A stretch of 64,000 nt of DNA from Artocarpus heterophyllus (lineage: Eukaryota; Streptophyta; Magnoliopsida; Rosales; Moraceae): assembly GCA_025403435.1 (NCBI GenBank), contig CM046335.1, positions 9,429,187 to 9,493,186 on the forward strand. Reading direction: 5' to 3'. Positions 1-11,498 of the stretch are shown here, piece by piece. The notes beneath the pieces are model-generated. The model worked only from the letters and a program-made list of their open reading frames with translations. It was not told where the DNA came from and did no database searches. The first letter of the stretch is position 1, and each line of letters begins with the position of its first letter. A program made the position numbers and the translations under genes.

Positions 1-2
1 TT

Positions 3-1347
3 GATTATAAAGAGACTTTCTCTCCGGTTTCAACGAAAGACTCTTTTAGGACAATTATGGCACTTGTAGCGCATTTTGATCTTGAGCTACATCAGATGGA
101 TGTTAAGACAGCGTTTTTTAAACGGTGACATTGATGAAACGATCTATATGGTGCAGCCAGAAAACTTTGAGTCAAGAGACCCAAAGAAAATGGTTTGCAA
201 ATTAAAGAAATCCATCTATGGGCTTAAGCAAGCTTCTCGTCAATGGTATTACAAATTTCATCAAGTGATAGTCTCATTCGGTTTCGAGATGAACACTGTG
301 GATGATTGTATATACCATAAGTTCAGTGGGAGTAAGTGTATTTTCTTGGTATTGTACGTTGATGACATACTGCTTGCCACGAATGATATAGGCTTATTGC
401 ACGAAACCAAGAGATTTCTATCAAAGAAATTTGAAATGAAAGATCTTGGTGACGCCTCTTTTGTGTTAGGAATTAAAATACACCGAGATCGCTCTCGGGG
501 TATACTTGAGTTATCACAAAAGAGCTATATCGAAAAGGTACTTAAAAGATTTGGCATGCAAGATTGTAAACCAGGAGATACCCCTGTGGCTAAAGGAGAT
601 AAATTCAGTTTAATTCAGTGTCCTAAGAATGACCTTGAGGTTAAGGAAATGGAAAAGATCTCATATGCATCAGCTGTTGGGAGTTTGATGTATGCTCAAG
701 TTTGCACTCGTCCGGATATAGCATACATTGTTGGATTGTTGGGCAGATATTTGAGTAACCCTGGAATGGATCATTGGAAAGCAGCCAAACGGGTTATGCG
801 ATATTTACAAAGAACAAAAGATCACATGCTTACATATAGCAGGTCAGACCAACTCGAGATCATTGGTTATTCAGATTCGGATTTTGCTGGATGTCAAGAT
901 AGTGGTCGATCCACTTCGGGCTATATTTATTTGCTTGCTGGAGGAGCTATTTCTTGGAGGAGTGCTAAGCAGTCACTCATAGCTTCTTCCACTATGGAGG
1001 CAGAATTTATAGCATGTTTTGAGGCATCCAATCATGGAATATGGCTGCGAAACTTTGTCACTGGGCTGCGAATTGTGAAAAGTATAGAAAAACCACTTAA
1101 GTTGTTTTGTGACAATAAATCTGCAGTCATATATTCCAACAACAACAGAAGCTCTTCAAAGTCAAAACATATAGAGATTAAGTTTCTTGTTGTTAAAGAA
1201 AGAGTTCAGAGTGGTCAGGTGTCTATAGAGCATATAGGTACAAACTCTATGATAACGGATCCGCTTACAAAAGGGCTTCCACCCAAGGTCTTTCATAAGC
1301 ACACTGCTCACATGGGTCTTCAGTTATTTGATGATATGCAGTTTTAG
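3..1347 (+). pseudogene. Copia polyprotein remnant: reverse transcriptase and RNase H
   Basis: The 3' end of a Copia polyprotein that makes cDNA from element RNA in cytoplasmic particles. Domains in order: RT core with the start of the VKTAF motif near 105-120, YGLKQASR near 216-240, the catalytic YVDD near 355-366, the LGI motif near 466-474, then RNase H with YSDSDFAG (near 868-891), ASSTMEAEF (near 982-1008) and DNKSA (near 1111-1125). The coding frame is in register from base 3, but the run of T at 114-119 appears to carry one extra base, so RT continues in the next frame from about 120 to the TAG at 1345-1347. The C-terminus is complete. The lineage looks Tork/Tnt1-like but cannot be assigned firmly by eye. 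Confidence 0.9.
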
Positions 1348-1748
1348 TGGGAGTTTGAATTTGAATGCTAATTTTCTTTATATATAGACATTGTGTGTTT
1401 GTATATGTTTTCTGCAGAAATAAAGAATACAGTTTATTTACACTCTGATTTTGGTACGATTTTGATCTCATTCAGATATAAGGTAGGACCAATTGGAAAT
1501 AGACATGTTTATATCACATTGCATGTAATTTCCATGCTACACATCCATACTTGATCTATGTCATTTGGTTATATCGATATACGTAATCATTGATGGGTTT
1601 AGTCACGCTACATTTGTGACGAAAACCGTTTTGGTTCTATGTTAGCATGATCAATTGACGAGATTGTTCAGGAATACCCTTATTTGTGATAGCAAAGTTG
1701 AGCTCACTAAGGTAAACACATTTTTTGCAAAGAAACATATGTGGCCCA

Positions 1749-1758
1749 AGTGGGAGAT
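1749..1758 (+). other. Polypurine tract of the Copia element
   Basis: AGTGGGAGAT lies immediately before the TGTTAG that opens the putative LTR. This is the usual position and composition of the plus-strand primer site of plant Copia elements. Confidence 0.75.
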
Positions 1759-2236
1759 TGTTAGAAAATAATTTTTCATGTGGGCACACATATGTAATTA
1801 AATGTGTTATTTAATGCTATCTTAAAGTAAAGCCTAAATTAAAGTGATATAATTAAGATAAAGTTAAAAGGCTTTTGGGTATTAATATAATGTATGGGTC
1901 ATTATTGTTAATAATATATGTGTAGATACCAATTTGTAATTTCCATATTTTATGATGGGCGAAACTGAAAATACACTAAAATAACTAAAGTTATATATTT
2001 TGGTTATGGTCCCCAATTCATACTTATCATTCATTCAGAAAGTTTTCAGAAATTCCTACTTCTCTGAAATCCCATCTTCAGAAAAGAATTCAAGGAATAC
2101 GTATTGAATTGAAAGGCAATAACCCACATCAATCCAAGATCATGAATTCAGGTACGCTTCCGCAATTTGGTATGAATCTTCTCAATAGTTTGACATGAAC
2201 GATCCTGTAGAAATTTTGGTTCAATCCGGTGTTACA
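1759..2236 (+). repeat. Putative 3' LTR of the Copia element
   Basis: A segment of about 478 bp starting TGTTAG right after the polypurine tract and ending in GTTACA, so it has the TG...CA ends expected of an LTR. It is AT-rich and has a TATA-like stretch near 1905-1920. The right boundary is inferred only from the CA dinucleotide; the matching 5' LTR is outside the window. Confidence 0.6.
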
Positions 2237-3358
2237 ATACTATTTTACCGTTCGTCCAGAAGAGAGAGGGAGATATAATAGCAATACTAAGTGCTCAATT
2301 CAGATGTAAAAAAAAAAAGTTTGAAATGTATGATTACCTTCGTTGTTATGAAAGCACTTGCAACGCGTGGATTTTTCATTTTATTTGTGTTGGAAGCAAA
2401 GTGTCTTGTTTATATTGCTAGTACACTCTTCTATTATTTGTCAAATAGGTTTTCTTAGAAGTTGAGATATTGTTTGTCATTGTGTTTGTGGGGGCAGAAA
2501 TGGCAGTGGCTGTTCGGCACAAAGGAAAAACAACCAAAAAGGACAAAATAGCTGAAGCTTCAGCATTTAAAAAGACAACAGAAAAACGACAGTAAGTGCA
2601 AAAAAAAAAGAAGAAATAGAAAGCCATATATTTGAAAAAAGAACAAGCGAAAACAAGAAGGAAAAATCACATTGGGTGATATAAGGACAAGTAACTTTAG
2701 AGCGGTATGAAAAGGAGACAAAAAAAATTGGGAAAACGGCAAGGAGAAATGAAAAGATGAAAAATTTGAAAACGACATCAAAAAAGAAAACCACAAGATA
2801 TTAGGCAAAACGACAATGATTGCAAAGGACAATGAAGCCGGCAAGAACAAGTAAAGCATCACAGAAAACAAACGACAATATATTCTCTAAAACTACATTC
2901 AAAAAGAAAACGACAAAAAGGAATCAAATGATATAAAAATTAAAAACAACAAAAGGTAATAAACAACATAAAATGTAATCAGAGAAAAAAAAAAAAAACC
3001 CAACATAAAATGCAAAATGAAACAACAAATAAGGATGTTATTAACTTTTAGTATTCAAAAAAAAGAAGAAGAGAGAGATAACAAAACAAGGAAGCATAAA
3101 ACGACATCAAAAGGAGAAGAAATAAAGAAGCTAAAACGACATAGAAAGAAGAAACGACAAGCGACAAACATAAAGTCCGGCTTATAGAACACCAACTCGC
3201 TTTGTCCGGACATTTCACGGTGTCCTACTTATCTGTCTTCGTAATCGAGTCAGCTTTGCACTTTCAAAGTTTGGACGACAGTGTTTTGTTTGCTTCTCCG
3301 TTCTCTCTCTATCACTGTCTCCAAAACCCTACCCTTTCTCTCTCCATCTCGCTCTCCA
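2237..3358. other. Intergenic: purine-rich AAACGACA block and homoserine kinase 5' region
   Basis: No credible gene. From about 2560 to 3170 the plus strand is strongly purine-rich and carries eight or nine copies of a loose AAACGACA motif (for example near 2583, 2770, 2808, 2870, 2908, 3097, 3133 and 3153), separated by A/G-rich filler. Open frames on the minus strand here are low-complexity Phe/Leu/Ser strings from reading poly-purine backwards. The last ~150 bp, pyrimidine-rich CTCTCTC, look like the 5' UTR and proximal promoter of the next gene. Confidence 0.7.
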
Positions 3359-4465
3359 ATGGCGTTCTGCTGTCAATCTCCGATCAAACCCGTGACAATC
3401 CCTCAACCGAAGGCGTTCTCCAAGACCAAACCCCTCTTCAGGTGCAATTTCTCCCTCCCCTCCAGATCCCCCATCACGAGCATCGAACCCGAACCGGTCT
3501 ACGCCTCCGTCAAGGCCTTCGCTCCCGCCACCGTCGCCAACCTTGGCCCGGGATTCGACTTCCTAGGCTGCGCCGTCGACGGCGTAGGCGACTTCGTCTC
3601 CCTCAGCATCGACCCCCACGTGCACGCCGGCGAGATCGCCATCTCGGAAATTACCGGCGACAACGCCAACAAGCTCAGCAAGAACCCGCTATGGAACTGC
3701 GCCGGAATCGCTGCCATTGAAGTCATGAAGATGCTCGGCATCCGCTCTGTCGGCCTCTCGCTCTCGCTCGAGAAGGGATTGCCGCTCGGGAGCGGCCTCG
3801 GGTCCAGCGCTGCGAGCGCGGCGGCGGCGGCGGTGGCGGTGAACGAGATTTTCGGAGGGAACTTGGGGCTTGAGGAGCTGGTAATGGCGGGGCTCAAATC
3901 GGAGGAGAAGGTCTCCGGTTACCACGCGGACAACGTCGGGCCGGCGATTATGGGAGGTTTCGTCCTGATCCGAAACTACGAGCCCCTGGAATTGATCCGG
4001 CTGAGCTTCCCCGAGGAAAAGGAGCTGTTTTTCGTGCTGGCGAGCCCGGAATTCGAGGCGCCTACGAAGAAGATGAGGGCGGCGCTGGCCGCGGAGATCG
4101 GGATGCCACACCACGTGTGGAATTGCAGCCAGGCGGCGGCTCTGGTGGCGGCGGTGCTCCAGGGGGACTCGGCGGGGCTGGGAAAGGCGTTGTCTAGGGA
4201 TAAGATCGTGGAGCCGAGGCGGGCCCCGCTGATTCCCGGCATGGAGGCGGTGAAGAAGGCGGCGATCGAGGCCGGGGCGTTCGGCTGCACCATCAGCGGA
4301 GCCGGCCCTACCGCAGTGGCGGTGACGGACAACGCTGAGAAGGGGAGACAGATTGGGGAGCGGATGGTGGATGCCTTCTTGAAAGACGGGAACTTGAAGG
4401 CGTCGGTGAGCGTTCAGAGGCTCGACCGGGCCGGTGCCAGGCTTATTGGCAGCATTCCCAGATGA
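3359..4465 (+). CDS. HSK: Homoserine kinase, chloroplast precursor
   Basis: Phosphorylates L-homoserine with ATP to O-phosphohomoserine, the branch point to threonine/isoleucine and methionine, in the plastid stroma. The intronless frame gives 368 residues, close to the roughly 370 typical of plants. The ATG at 3359 is chosen because the next ~45 residues are Ser/Pro/basic-rich like a transit peptide; upstream in-frame codons lack ATG. The mature domain starts near residue 52 with KAFAPATVANLGPGFDFLG. The GHMP-kinase ATP loop PLGSGLGSSAAS is at about 142-153, HADNVGPAIMGG at about 189-200 and the C-terminal glycine motif SGAGPT at about 313-318. All hallmark motifs are intact. The coding region is strikingly GC-rich against AT-rich surroundings. 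In Arabidopsis this gene (DMR1) is also intronless, and its loss gives downy mildew resistance. Function is highly secure. Confidence 0.97.
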   Translation: MAFCCQSPIKPVTIPQPKAFSKTKPLFRCNFSLPSRSPITSIEPEPVYASVKAFAPATVANLGPGFDFLGCAVDGVGDFVSLSIDPHVHAGEIAISEITGDNANKLSKNPLWNCAGIAAIEVMKMLGIRSVGLSLSLEKGLPLGSGLGSSAASAAAAAVAVNEIFGGNLGLEELVMAGLKSEEKVSGYHADNVGPAIMGGFVLIRNYEPLELIRLSFPEEKELFFVLASPEFEAPTKKMRAALAAEIGMPHHVWNCSQAAALVAAVLQGDSAGLGKALSRDKIVEPRRAPLIPGMEAVKKAAIEAGAFGCTISGAGPTAVAVTDNAEKGRQIGERMVDAFLKDGNLKASVSVQRLDRAGARLIGSIPR

Positions 4466-5345
4466 GTTTTTGGCTGTTCGTTAACGTTTTTATGGCTTCA
4501 ATCTTCTTTTGGACAGGATTATATGGCTTTTGAGTCGGTGATTACTGATGATCAATTCCTCTTTACTTCCCGTGGTGTGGAAGAAGTTGATGGGTTTGGC
4601 TCTTTGATTCCATTTTTTCAATTGGCAATCTCGCTTTATTAAACTTGCGTTTCTCCCAATCTCTTGGTACATCAGAAATAAAAATGAGAAAAGAGCTTGT
4701 AAGTTGAATGTTGATGGTTTTAAGCACCATACTCAATAGTCCCACAATTTGTTGTTTGTAGCTCTTGAGCCAGTCTCTCTCTCAATGCTTTTCGTTTTAT
4801 GCATTGTGAAAATAAAGTGATATTTGCATTTACTTTTTTTTTTTTTTGGGTGTTGGTGTATGGCCATTTATTTGCTTCATATTCTCAAAGATCATGAATT
4901 TAATGTGGCCCTTTGAGAGGAACCCGTCTGGAGAATCATTCATTTGACCAAGAACTAAATTCCTACGCAGTGGTTAGGTAGTCATGACAGGTCTATATAC
5001 ACGCGCGTGTGTGTGTAGGAAACATGAATATTCAATGTGCACAACAATCACGCAAGGGTATGAGTTTGATTGCCCTTATTTCAACAGATGAGAAATTCGT
5101 TTAACTTTCATTTTCTGGAACTTGACAGTATGGTCGGTGACTACCGAAGACGATTAAATATCTATGAAAATAAATATCCGACTTCGTCTCTTAAAGAGGC
5201 GTATATTGAGATTTCTCATGTTCAATTATTGGTAAGTTAGTATATAGTCGAACAAAATTTGGAGTTCTAGGGTCCTCTTATCATTTCTTTTTGTTCTTTG
5301 CAAGGGGCGATTCTGACTAGAGCCCTGCCACTGACACAAGCTTTC
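4466..5345. other. Intergenic between HSK and the RING gene
   Basis: No gene seen. It holds the HSK 3' flank (AATAAA-like signals near 4676 and 4790), a T run near 4832-4846, a short alternating CG/TG stretch near 5000-5016, and a TATA-like TAGTATATAG near 5237-5246, about 100 bp before the RING-gene ATG. Confidence 0.6.
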
Positions 5346-5792
5346 ATGGCTTTCCCATGGATATTTCTCCTTGGCAAACCTCCCACGTCTATTATCCTGT
5401 TTGCCACATCTTTGTGCATATTGAGCTCTGTCATCGTCGTTGTGGCTTGGCGAATAGCTTTGATTCTATGTTACCACCACATCACAACCAGAACTGCTAG
5501 TACCCTCACAGCAACCACACACCAGTCTTCTCTGCTGAACCAAGGCCTCGACAGAGAGTGTCTCCGATCACTCCCTAGAGTCGCATATGACACATCGGTC
5601 AATGGGAAGCTCTCAGAATGTGCAATCTGCTTGATGGAGTTTGTGGATGGAGATGTGATGAGGGTGTTGCCTCACTGTGGCCATGGCTTCCATGTGAAGT
5701 GCATTGATAGGTGGCTTAAGTGCCATTCCTCGTGCCCATTTTGCCGTCATGTTCTGGCTATTGGAAGGTTTCGGAACTTTGTACGGCTCTGA
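5346..5792 (+). CDS. ATL-family RING-H2 finger E3 ubiquitin ligase
   Basis: A probable membrane-anchored E3 ubiquitin ligase of 148 residues, encoded without introns as is usual for ATLs. An N-terminal hydrophobic segment (about residues 14-43) would anchor it. The GLD motif is at about 67-69 (NQGLD). A complete RING-H2 follows: C92, C95, C111, H113, H116, C119, C130, C133, with spacing C-x2-C-x15-C-x-H-x2-H-x2-C-x10-C-x2-C, a Pro after the seventh ligand and the conserved Trp at 123. The ATG at 5346 is preferred; the frame is open upstream but without an ATG. The short tail after the RING and the sequence style are closest to the RHA3/ATL8-like subgroup by inference only. Targets cannot be told from sequence. 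Confidence 0.93.
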   Translation: MAFPWIFLLGKPPTSIILFATSLCILSSVIVVVAWRIALILCYHHITTRTASTLTATTHQSSLLNQGLDRECLRSLPRVAYDTSVNGKLSECAICLMEFVDGDVMRVLPHCGHGFHVKCIDRWLKCHSSCPFCRHVLAIGRFRNFVRL

Positions 5793-6916
5793 GCTGCTCA
5801 GGAAGGACTTCACAGGTCGGGTTTACCGCCTTTCATATCTTGCTGGTGTATCATTATATGTACTCTGTCACAAATGAAATGTAATTATTGTTATCCTTTT
5901 GATTTACCTTTTCAACTACCTGCTGTCCATTGTCTTCTATGTATGGGCATTTGGTAAGTTGAGGAAACTCGTTGATGGGTGTGAGAACATGGCCTCGGAG
6001 TCCATTATTGTCGAGCTGATATTGGTTCTCAAACACATTTATGCTTGTCCAGTCCTTTAGATTCAATACCAAGTACAAGCTTGTTAATGAAGGATTCTAA
6101 AAGGACGCCACAACAATTTGAGCTGTCAAGTAGACTGCAAAATTCTGCAGAAGCCTTTTCTTTTACTACCCAAAAAAAAAAAAAATCATCTGTAATCAAA
6201 GGATAAATAGAAAGTTTCTGCATTTGATGCCCAGCCGCTTAATTTTGATGTGTTAGAGATTAACGTGTCAGAAATTAAATGCTACCATAGCCAGTCACTC
6301 CATTCTCATCAAACTTGCAAATTAAATCCATTGCCCCTGGTTGTGGGGCTAGGTTTACAGAAGTATCCCATACCATTCATTGATGGGGCCGCTTGAAACA
6401 ACTTCTTGTGTTTTTAAGGACCAAAAGAAGAAAATGTCAAAATTGTCCAAGCTTTCTTTCAAAGCACTTTGGAGCTTTAAAACCCATGCCAAGATTGTTT
6501 ATGCCAATATTGGTATTTGCATGGAAGTTTCGCTTCAGTTGCCCTTTCATCGTCTCTTTCACGAGCTAGATGTGGACAATGCATGAAAATACATGCTATA
6601 AATGTACGCTTTTGGCAATTTTTACGATAGCAATTACCCATTATCTTCTTCTCGTCACAGAAAGGAAGAATCTACGTCGTTAACCCTCCACAGTTTCAAC
6701 TCCAATAATACGATGACACGCCAAAAAGACGTCGGTTTGTTGCATACAAAATATGACAAATGAGCCAACAAAGTAAATGATCCTTTCTACACAAATAAAA
6801 TTAAAGTAAAAAAAGCATATCATTTCCAAACCACAGAAGGAAATTATAAATTATCAAACAGAACAAGGATAATAAAACAAACTGTCAAAATTTTTTTTGA
6901 TCTGTTGAGTTTGAAA
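5793..6916. other. Intergenic between convergent RING and sugar-transporter genes
   Basis: No gene seen. This is the 3' flank of both genes, which converge. Several short open frames lack domain signatures and compositional bias. An A run at about 6171-6185 and generally AT-rich sequence are the only notable features. Confidence 0.6.
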
Positions 6917-9900
6917 TCAATCGTTCTTGGCTGCTGCAACCTGCTTTGCACCGATGGAGAAGAACTCGGTGATAACTTCAAGGGGCATGCCCTTGGTTTC
7001 CGGGACTTTCAAGTAAACAAACACCCATGAAATGACGCACACAACTGCATACATGCCAAAAACACCAGCAAGGCCAATGGATTTAAGCATCACGGGTAGA
7101 GAGTAGGTGACAATGATATCTCCAATCCAAAATGTGAGTGCGCAGATGGCAATGCAGACTCCACGAACTCGTGTGGGGAAGATCTCTGCGCAGAGGATAT
7201 TAGGAACCGGACCAAACCCCATGACGAAGCAACAGAAGTAAACCACAACGCTGACGGTAGAGATTGATGCATTAACAATCTTGCCCAAATTCACAACACT
7301 TCCGAGGACTAGGATCAGAAGAGACACAATCAAGATAGGGATTGTGCCAAGCAGTAAACTCCTGTTTTTCGAGGGGTAAACAAAACAAACCGAAAGGACG
7401 AAGATGAAAGAAACATTACAAACAATGAAAAATTGCAATCAACAATCACCATGTAAAAATAATTCGATCAAAAGGCCAGCAGGAAACACGCAAAAATCGG
7501 GAGAAGAATTACCTTCTGCCAGAAATATCCACAAGCCTCATGGCGACAGCTATACAAGGAAGCATTAGCAGAGTTGTTACTCCACTTATAAGTAAAGATG
7601 CAGAAGACGGGGTAAGTCCCAAGTTTGAAAGGAGGACCCCAACACCAGCCTGCTCAAGGATTTGAGGTGTGTAGTAGAGAACTCCATTAATGCCAGAAAA
7701 CTGCATAAGCAATAAAAGGGTCAAGTGGCAAGCAATAAAAAATATGACTTAGACAGAGGTAGAACCAATATAACAGGCCAAAAAGTTATGAAAACAGCAG
7801 AATCATGTTTCCAAATCTATCAAAACAAAGAAAAAGGAATAATTGCATAACCAAAACAGTAGATTTCATTTCTTACCTGCTGAAGGATTTGAATTCCCAT
7901 GCCCACAACCAAAGCATGTTTGACTCCTGGTTCGAAAAGATCTCTCCAACTTGGGCCTTTTGCTGCTGCAGCTGGGTGGACCATAGCCGGGCCAACTGGA
8001 TTCTCTCGCATAAGGTCCTGTGAATAGAGAGCCGGTTGACTAACGAGGGCAGCAGCCTGAACAAACTCACCCTCTGCTGGAACATCACCACCAGGAAGAG
8101 AAACTAGAGACCCTCGGCGAGATCCAGGGACACCCTCTTGGTGCAGATAAATTCTCTTGAAACCTCCTTCCTTTTTACCATCTTGGCCTTCTCTCTCAGT
8201 CCATTTCCACGCCAATTGCCAGCCTCCACCAATTCCAGTGCTCCCAACCGGTTCCCCAGCATTTCCATGAACTAAACTACTCTGCCTCATGCTCGCAAGG
8301 CTTCCATGAGCAGGCGCGGCCATGTCTTTCTCCATGCTCGTCGTCTGTCGCGATATCAACGGACTCCGCAAGTTGTTGTCAGAATCGCCACCACCATCTG
8401 CATCGGATACATAATCCTCACCGTCTCTCACGAGGCTCTCCTCGTCCCACTCCTCGTTTTGAGGCTGGTTACCTCCAACACTGAACATGCTGCCAAAGTG
8501 TGGGAAGAGCATGCTTCGCATGCTTCCAGTTTCCGGGAGCTTCTCATGAACACTGCCGAAGAGAGTGACGAGAGGATCAACAAAACTGCTCTGGTTTGCC
8601 AGGCTTCCATGCCGAGACACGAGGCCAAGGGTGCTCTGTCCAGTGACAGGTTTGGCAACCCAGGAGAGACCTTGATTAGGCCCATACAACTTGATTTGAT
8701 CCTTGTCCTCAGATGGATCCTGCTCATCATTAAACTCATTGGCTGGGCCAATTATGTACTCCTCTAAGGATGTCTCACCACCAATTCCAAGACCCTCAAC
8801 CAACAAAGCCAACTCACCTGTTCATCTTACAAAGCATCAGTAAAATCGAAGTAATGCAACATTATTAACCAATTTCTAAGATGTGGTTTGTGCATCATTC
8901 TTCCATTTGTAAATGCTTTTAGATCTAATCATAAGAGCCACATCTTCGAAATCAAGGAATCACCACTCACGTGACGTGTGGACTTGCATACAAAAGTTGG
9001 AATAAAAATTGGGCTATGCAGCATTACTGATGTAGGAAGATTTAGTTATAATAGTCGTTTTCATATTTGCATTGTTATTATGTATACAGTGTTTCATATA
9101 ATTATTGCTTTGTGAGGGCTATAAATAATCTTGTTAGCCATCGCGATATTAGACTTGAATATATGATATTTTGAAATCAGAGTTGTGTTCTCTCCAATTT
9201 GGGGGTTTCCCCTTCGGCCATGAATTTGGCTCTTTTCTGGCTTCCCTCCTTCTGCATCACTTTTGTATATCATATAGAGTTCATTAATGTGAGTCACAAA
9301 CCTAACTAAAACATCTCAACGTAAAACCTCAGATTTAACCAACTTACATCACTTCAACACCCAATTACTTCCAAAGAAACAGATCATAGAAAAAGAAAAG
9401 GGAAGCTAACCTGCAACATCTTCTCGGCCACGGAGCCTTTGCAAGACTTTCTTGGCCTCAAGCATCCGGCCTTTGCTCACAAGCCACCGAGGGGACTCGG
9501 GCAGGAAAAAAAGAGTCAAAAGAAAATACACAACAGAAGGAATAGAAAGAACACCAAGCATCAATCTCCAGCTGGGTGAGTCCATAAGAGACATTCCAAA
9601 CACCATGCAATACGACAAGAACATCCCACCAGAACCTGTGAACTGCGGAAGAGTATTCAAAAGCCCTCTAATCTCAGGTGGGGCTGTCTCAGATATGTAA
9701 ACGGGGACAAGAGTAACAGCCAAACCAATACCAAAACCATCCAAAAGCCTTGCTAAGAGAAGGAAGTAAACATTAGGAGACCACAACATAACAATACCAC
9801 TGACAAAGTAGAGAACTGAAGAGATTATGAGCATGGGACGACGGCCAAGCCAGTCTGCTATGGCGCCTGAGCATGTCGTGATCAGAGTGGCTCCGATCAG

Positions 9901-10047
9901 TGATGTAGCCACGATCAGCCCTTCTAAAGTGGGTTGGCTTTCTAATTGGAATTCCTTCTTTATGTACAAAACAGCACCTAAAAAAAAATCAAACTTTGAA
10001 TCTTTACAAATCTGATTTAGTACACAAATCAATTTAAACCATTAAAC

Positions 10048-10083
<36 letters not shown>

Positions 10084-10172
10084 AGTAACATACCTGCGAT
10101 AGTTGCATTATCCCATCCTTGCAATAGATTACCAACAGCAGCAGCAATAGCCACAAGAACAGCACCACTCAT
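6917..10172 (-). CDS. Monosaccharide-sensing protein / tonoplast sugar transporter (MSSP/TMT type)
   Basis: A vacuolar-membrane proton-coupled sugar antiporter of the major facilitator superfamily. Five exons on the minus strand: 10172-10094, 9977-9411, 8817-7877, 7700-7513 and 7361-6917. Introns are GT-AG and the joined reading frame is consistent, giving 739 residues, near the ~730-740 of the family. Exon 1 encodes MSGAVLVAIAAAVGNLLQGW, the diagnostic TMT start. Exons 1-2 give the first six membrane helices with the sugar-transporter motif DWLGRRP and PESPRWLVSKGR. Exon 3 is mostly the long hydrophilic central loop of about 300 residues that separates TMT proteins from other sugar carriers; it opens with GEMALLVEG-like sequence and is rich in Ser, Gly and Asp. 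Exons 4-5 give helices 7-12, with FSGINGVLYYTPQ, the C-terminal PTRVRG motif and PETKGMPLE. Intron 1 is only 116 bp and contains a 33-base homopolymer. All expected domains are intact; the closest family name is MSSP2/TMT2. Confidence 0.95.
10050..10082. repeat. 33-base poly-A run in MSSP intron 1
   Basis: An uninterrupted A run on the plus strand (T on the transcribed sense strand) makes up more than a quarter of this 116 bp intron. It is the longest pure homopolymer I noticed in the window and is prone to length error or polymorphism. Confidence 0.95.
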
Positions 10173-11498
10173 TTTCTTTCCTTTTCTTTTATCTTCTTTT
10201 GGTTTTTGTATCGGTTGTAAGACTAAAAAGCCAGATGGGTATAAACGCAGGGAGCACAGATCGATCAATAGAAACCCAAGGAAGCAACAAGGAGGTGAAA
10301 GAGAGAGTACCCAATGATGAGCCAAAAAGCCTCTACAAAAGGGGGGCAATAGAAACAGAGATTATAATAAAAGTATTCGATCACGGATCAATTTTACCAT
10401 CCAAATGAAAACAACCGCCACTCAAAAAAAACACAATTCTAGAAACACAGTAGGGAAACGAAATCAGCGATGAAAAATGCTCTTTTTTTTAATTTTAGAA
10501 AAGATAAAGAAGGAACATCAGGTTGGCCTTTGCAATGTCTAGGCAAAAAAAGAAAAAAGAAGAAAACGGAAGGGAACAAAAAATTATCGGCCCTTGACGA
10601 AGGGGGGTTTCCAAAGACGGAAACAACCAAAATGAGAAAGATTCTTGGTATTCGTCAGAAGGAAGGGCTAGAGAGATAGAGAGAAAGAGGGTTGATAAGG
10701 AAAACAGAAAGAAGCGTTTGTCGTGTATAGCTGCCTTCACGGCCTTGTCTGTTGCCAGCACGTCAGCTCTGATCTGATTTCAGCCCTGCATCACTCTTAC
10801 CATCAGTTTGTCATCGTTTTCAAAACTGCTGTTTATATTTTAAAGTAGTTTCACATTTCAGATTTAACAACATGATGCTCTTAGTTTGTTACTCTAAAAA
10901 GTAAAAAAATTATTAAAATGTAAATCTTTTATGTATTATGATTTCTAAATCCAAAACTCAGTTATAATTAAAGTGTTAAAGCAGTTTATGAGGGCTTATT
11001 TTGTTAAATATTTAAATTATAGTTTGAATTATTTTACTACAGTATTTTTTTAACAAAAATTTAAATCTTCACTTAAATACTTGAACCAAAAGAGCCCCGA
11101 ATATTTTTAAAAACTTAGTTGGAATCAATGACGGAGACACACAGCAAGGCCCTTAGCTTTTATTTATTTAATTTTATTACTTATAGTCGTTTTAATTTTA
11201 ATATAATAGATATGTGTATAAATTAGACTAGGTCTTCTTTAAACTAATGATTCTCCATATGTTAATATAATCTTGATTAAAAATAAAAAATTTGGCCCCC
11301 TATCAATAAATCTGGCCTCCATCATTAGTTGGAACTAATAAAATTAGAACCAAAATATTGCAGTTTATTTTCTTAAAAAATATTGTAGTTTATGAGAGTT
11401 TTATATTATAACATGCTTTTATTTTACAATATAACATATAAAAATGTTAGAGTTAAAATTAATAAATTAGAATGACGTTCCCACCACACGAATGGTCA
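10173..11498. other. MSSP 5' region and AT-rich intergenic DNA
   Basis: The first ~600 bp hold the minus-strand 5' UTR and promoter of the sugar-transporter gene, purine-rich on the plus strand; no clear TATA box chosen. Beyond 10800 the DNA becomes very AT-rich with remnants of short repeated elements (TTAGTTGGAAC-like motifs). No gene seen. Confidence 0.55.

Larger units (their letters stand above)
1..2236 (+). mobile_element. 3' part of a Ty1/Copia LTR retrotransposon
   Basis: The window opens inside the reverse transcriptase of a Copia-type element and runs through RNase H, a polypurine tract and a putative 3' LTR. Seen: the RT/RNase H coding stretch to 1347, about 410 bp of non-coding DNA, the purine-rich AAGTGGGAGAT just before 1759, then an LTR-like segment opening with TGTTAG. 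The gag, protease, integrase and 5' LTR lie outside the window, so LTR identity and target duplication cannot be compared. A frameshift in the RT indicates it is not autonomous. Confidence 0.9.

Noticed and set aside
2418..2871. Minus-strand Phe/Leu-rich frames
   Set aside because: Produced by purine-rich low-complexity DNA; they only mimic membrane segments.
3499..4332. Long open frames on the minus strand across the homoserine kinase gene
   Set aside because: They are shadows of a GC-rich coding region, lack any domain, and the sense frame has all kinase motifs.
6380..6586. A 68-codon frame between the RING and MSSP genes
   Set aside because: No motif and no compositional support.
8306..8767. 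Plus-strand 153-codon frame opposite exon 3 of the sugar transporter
   Set aside because: Antisense to the conserved central loop; no recognisable domain.
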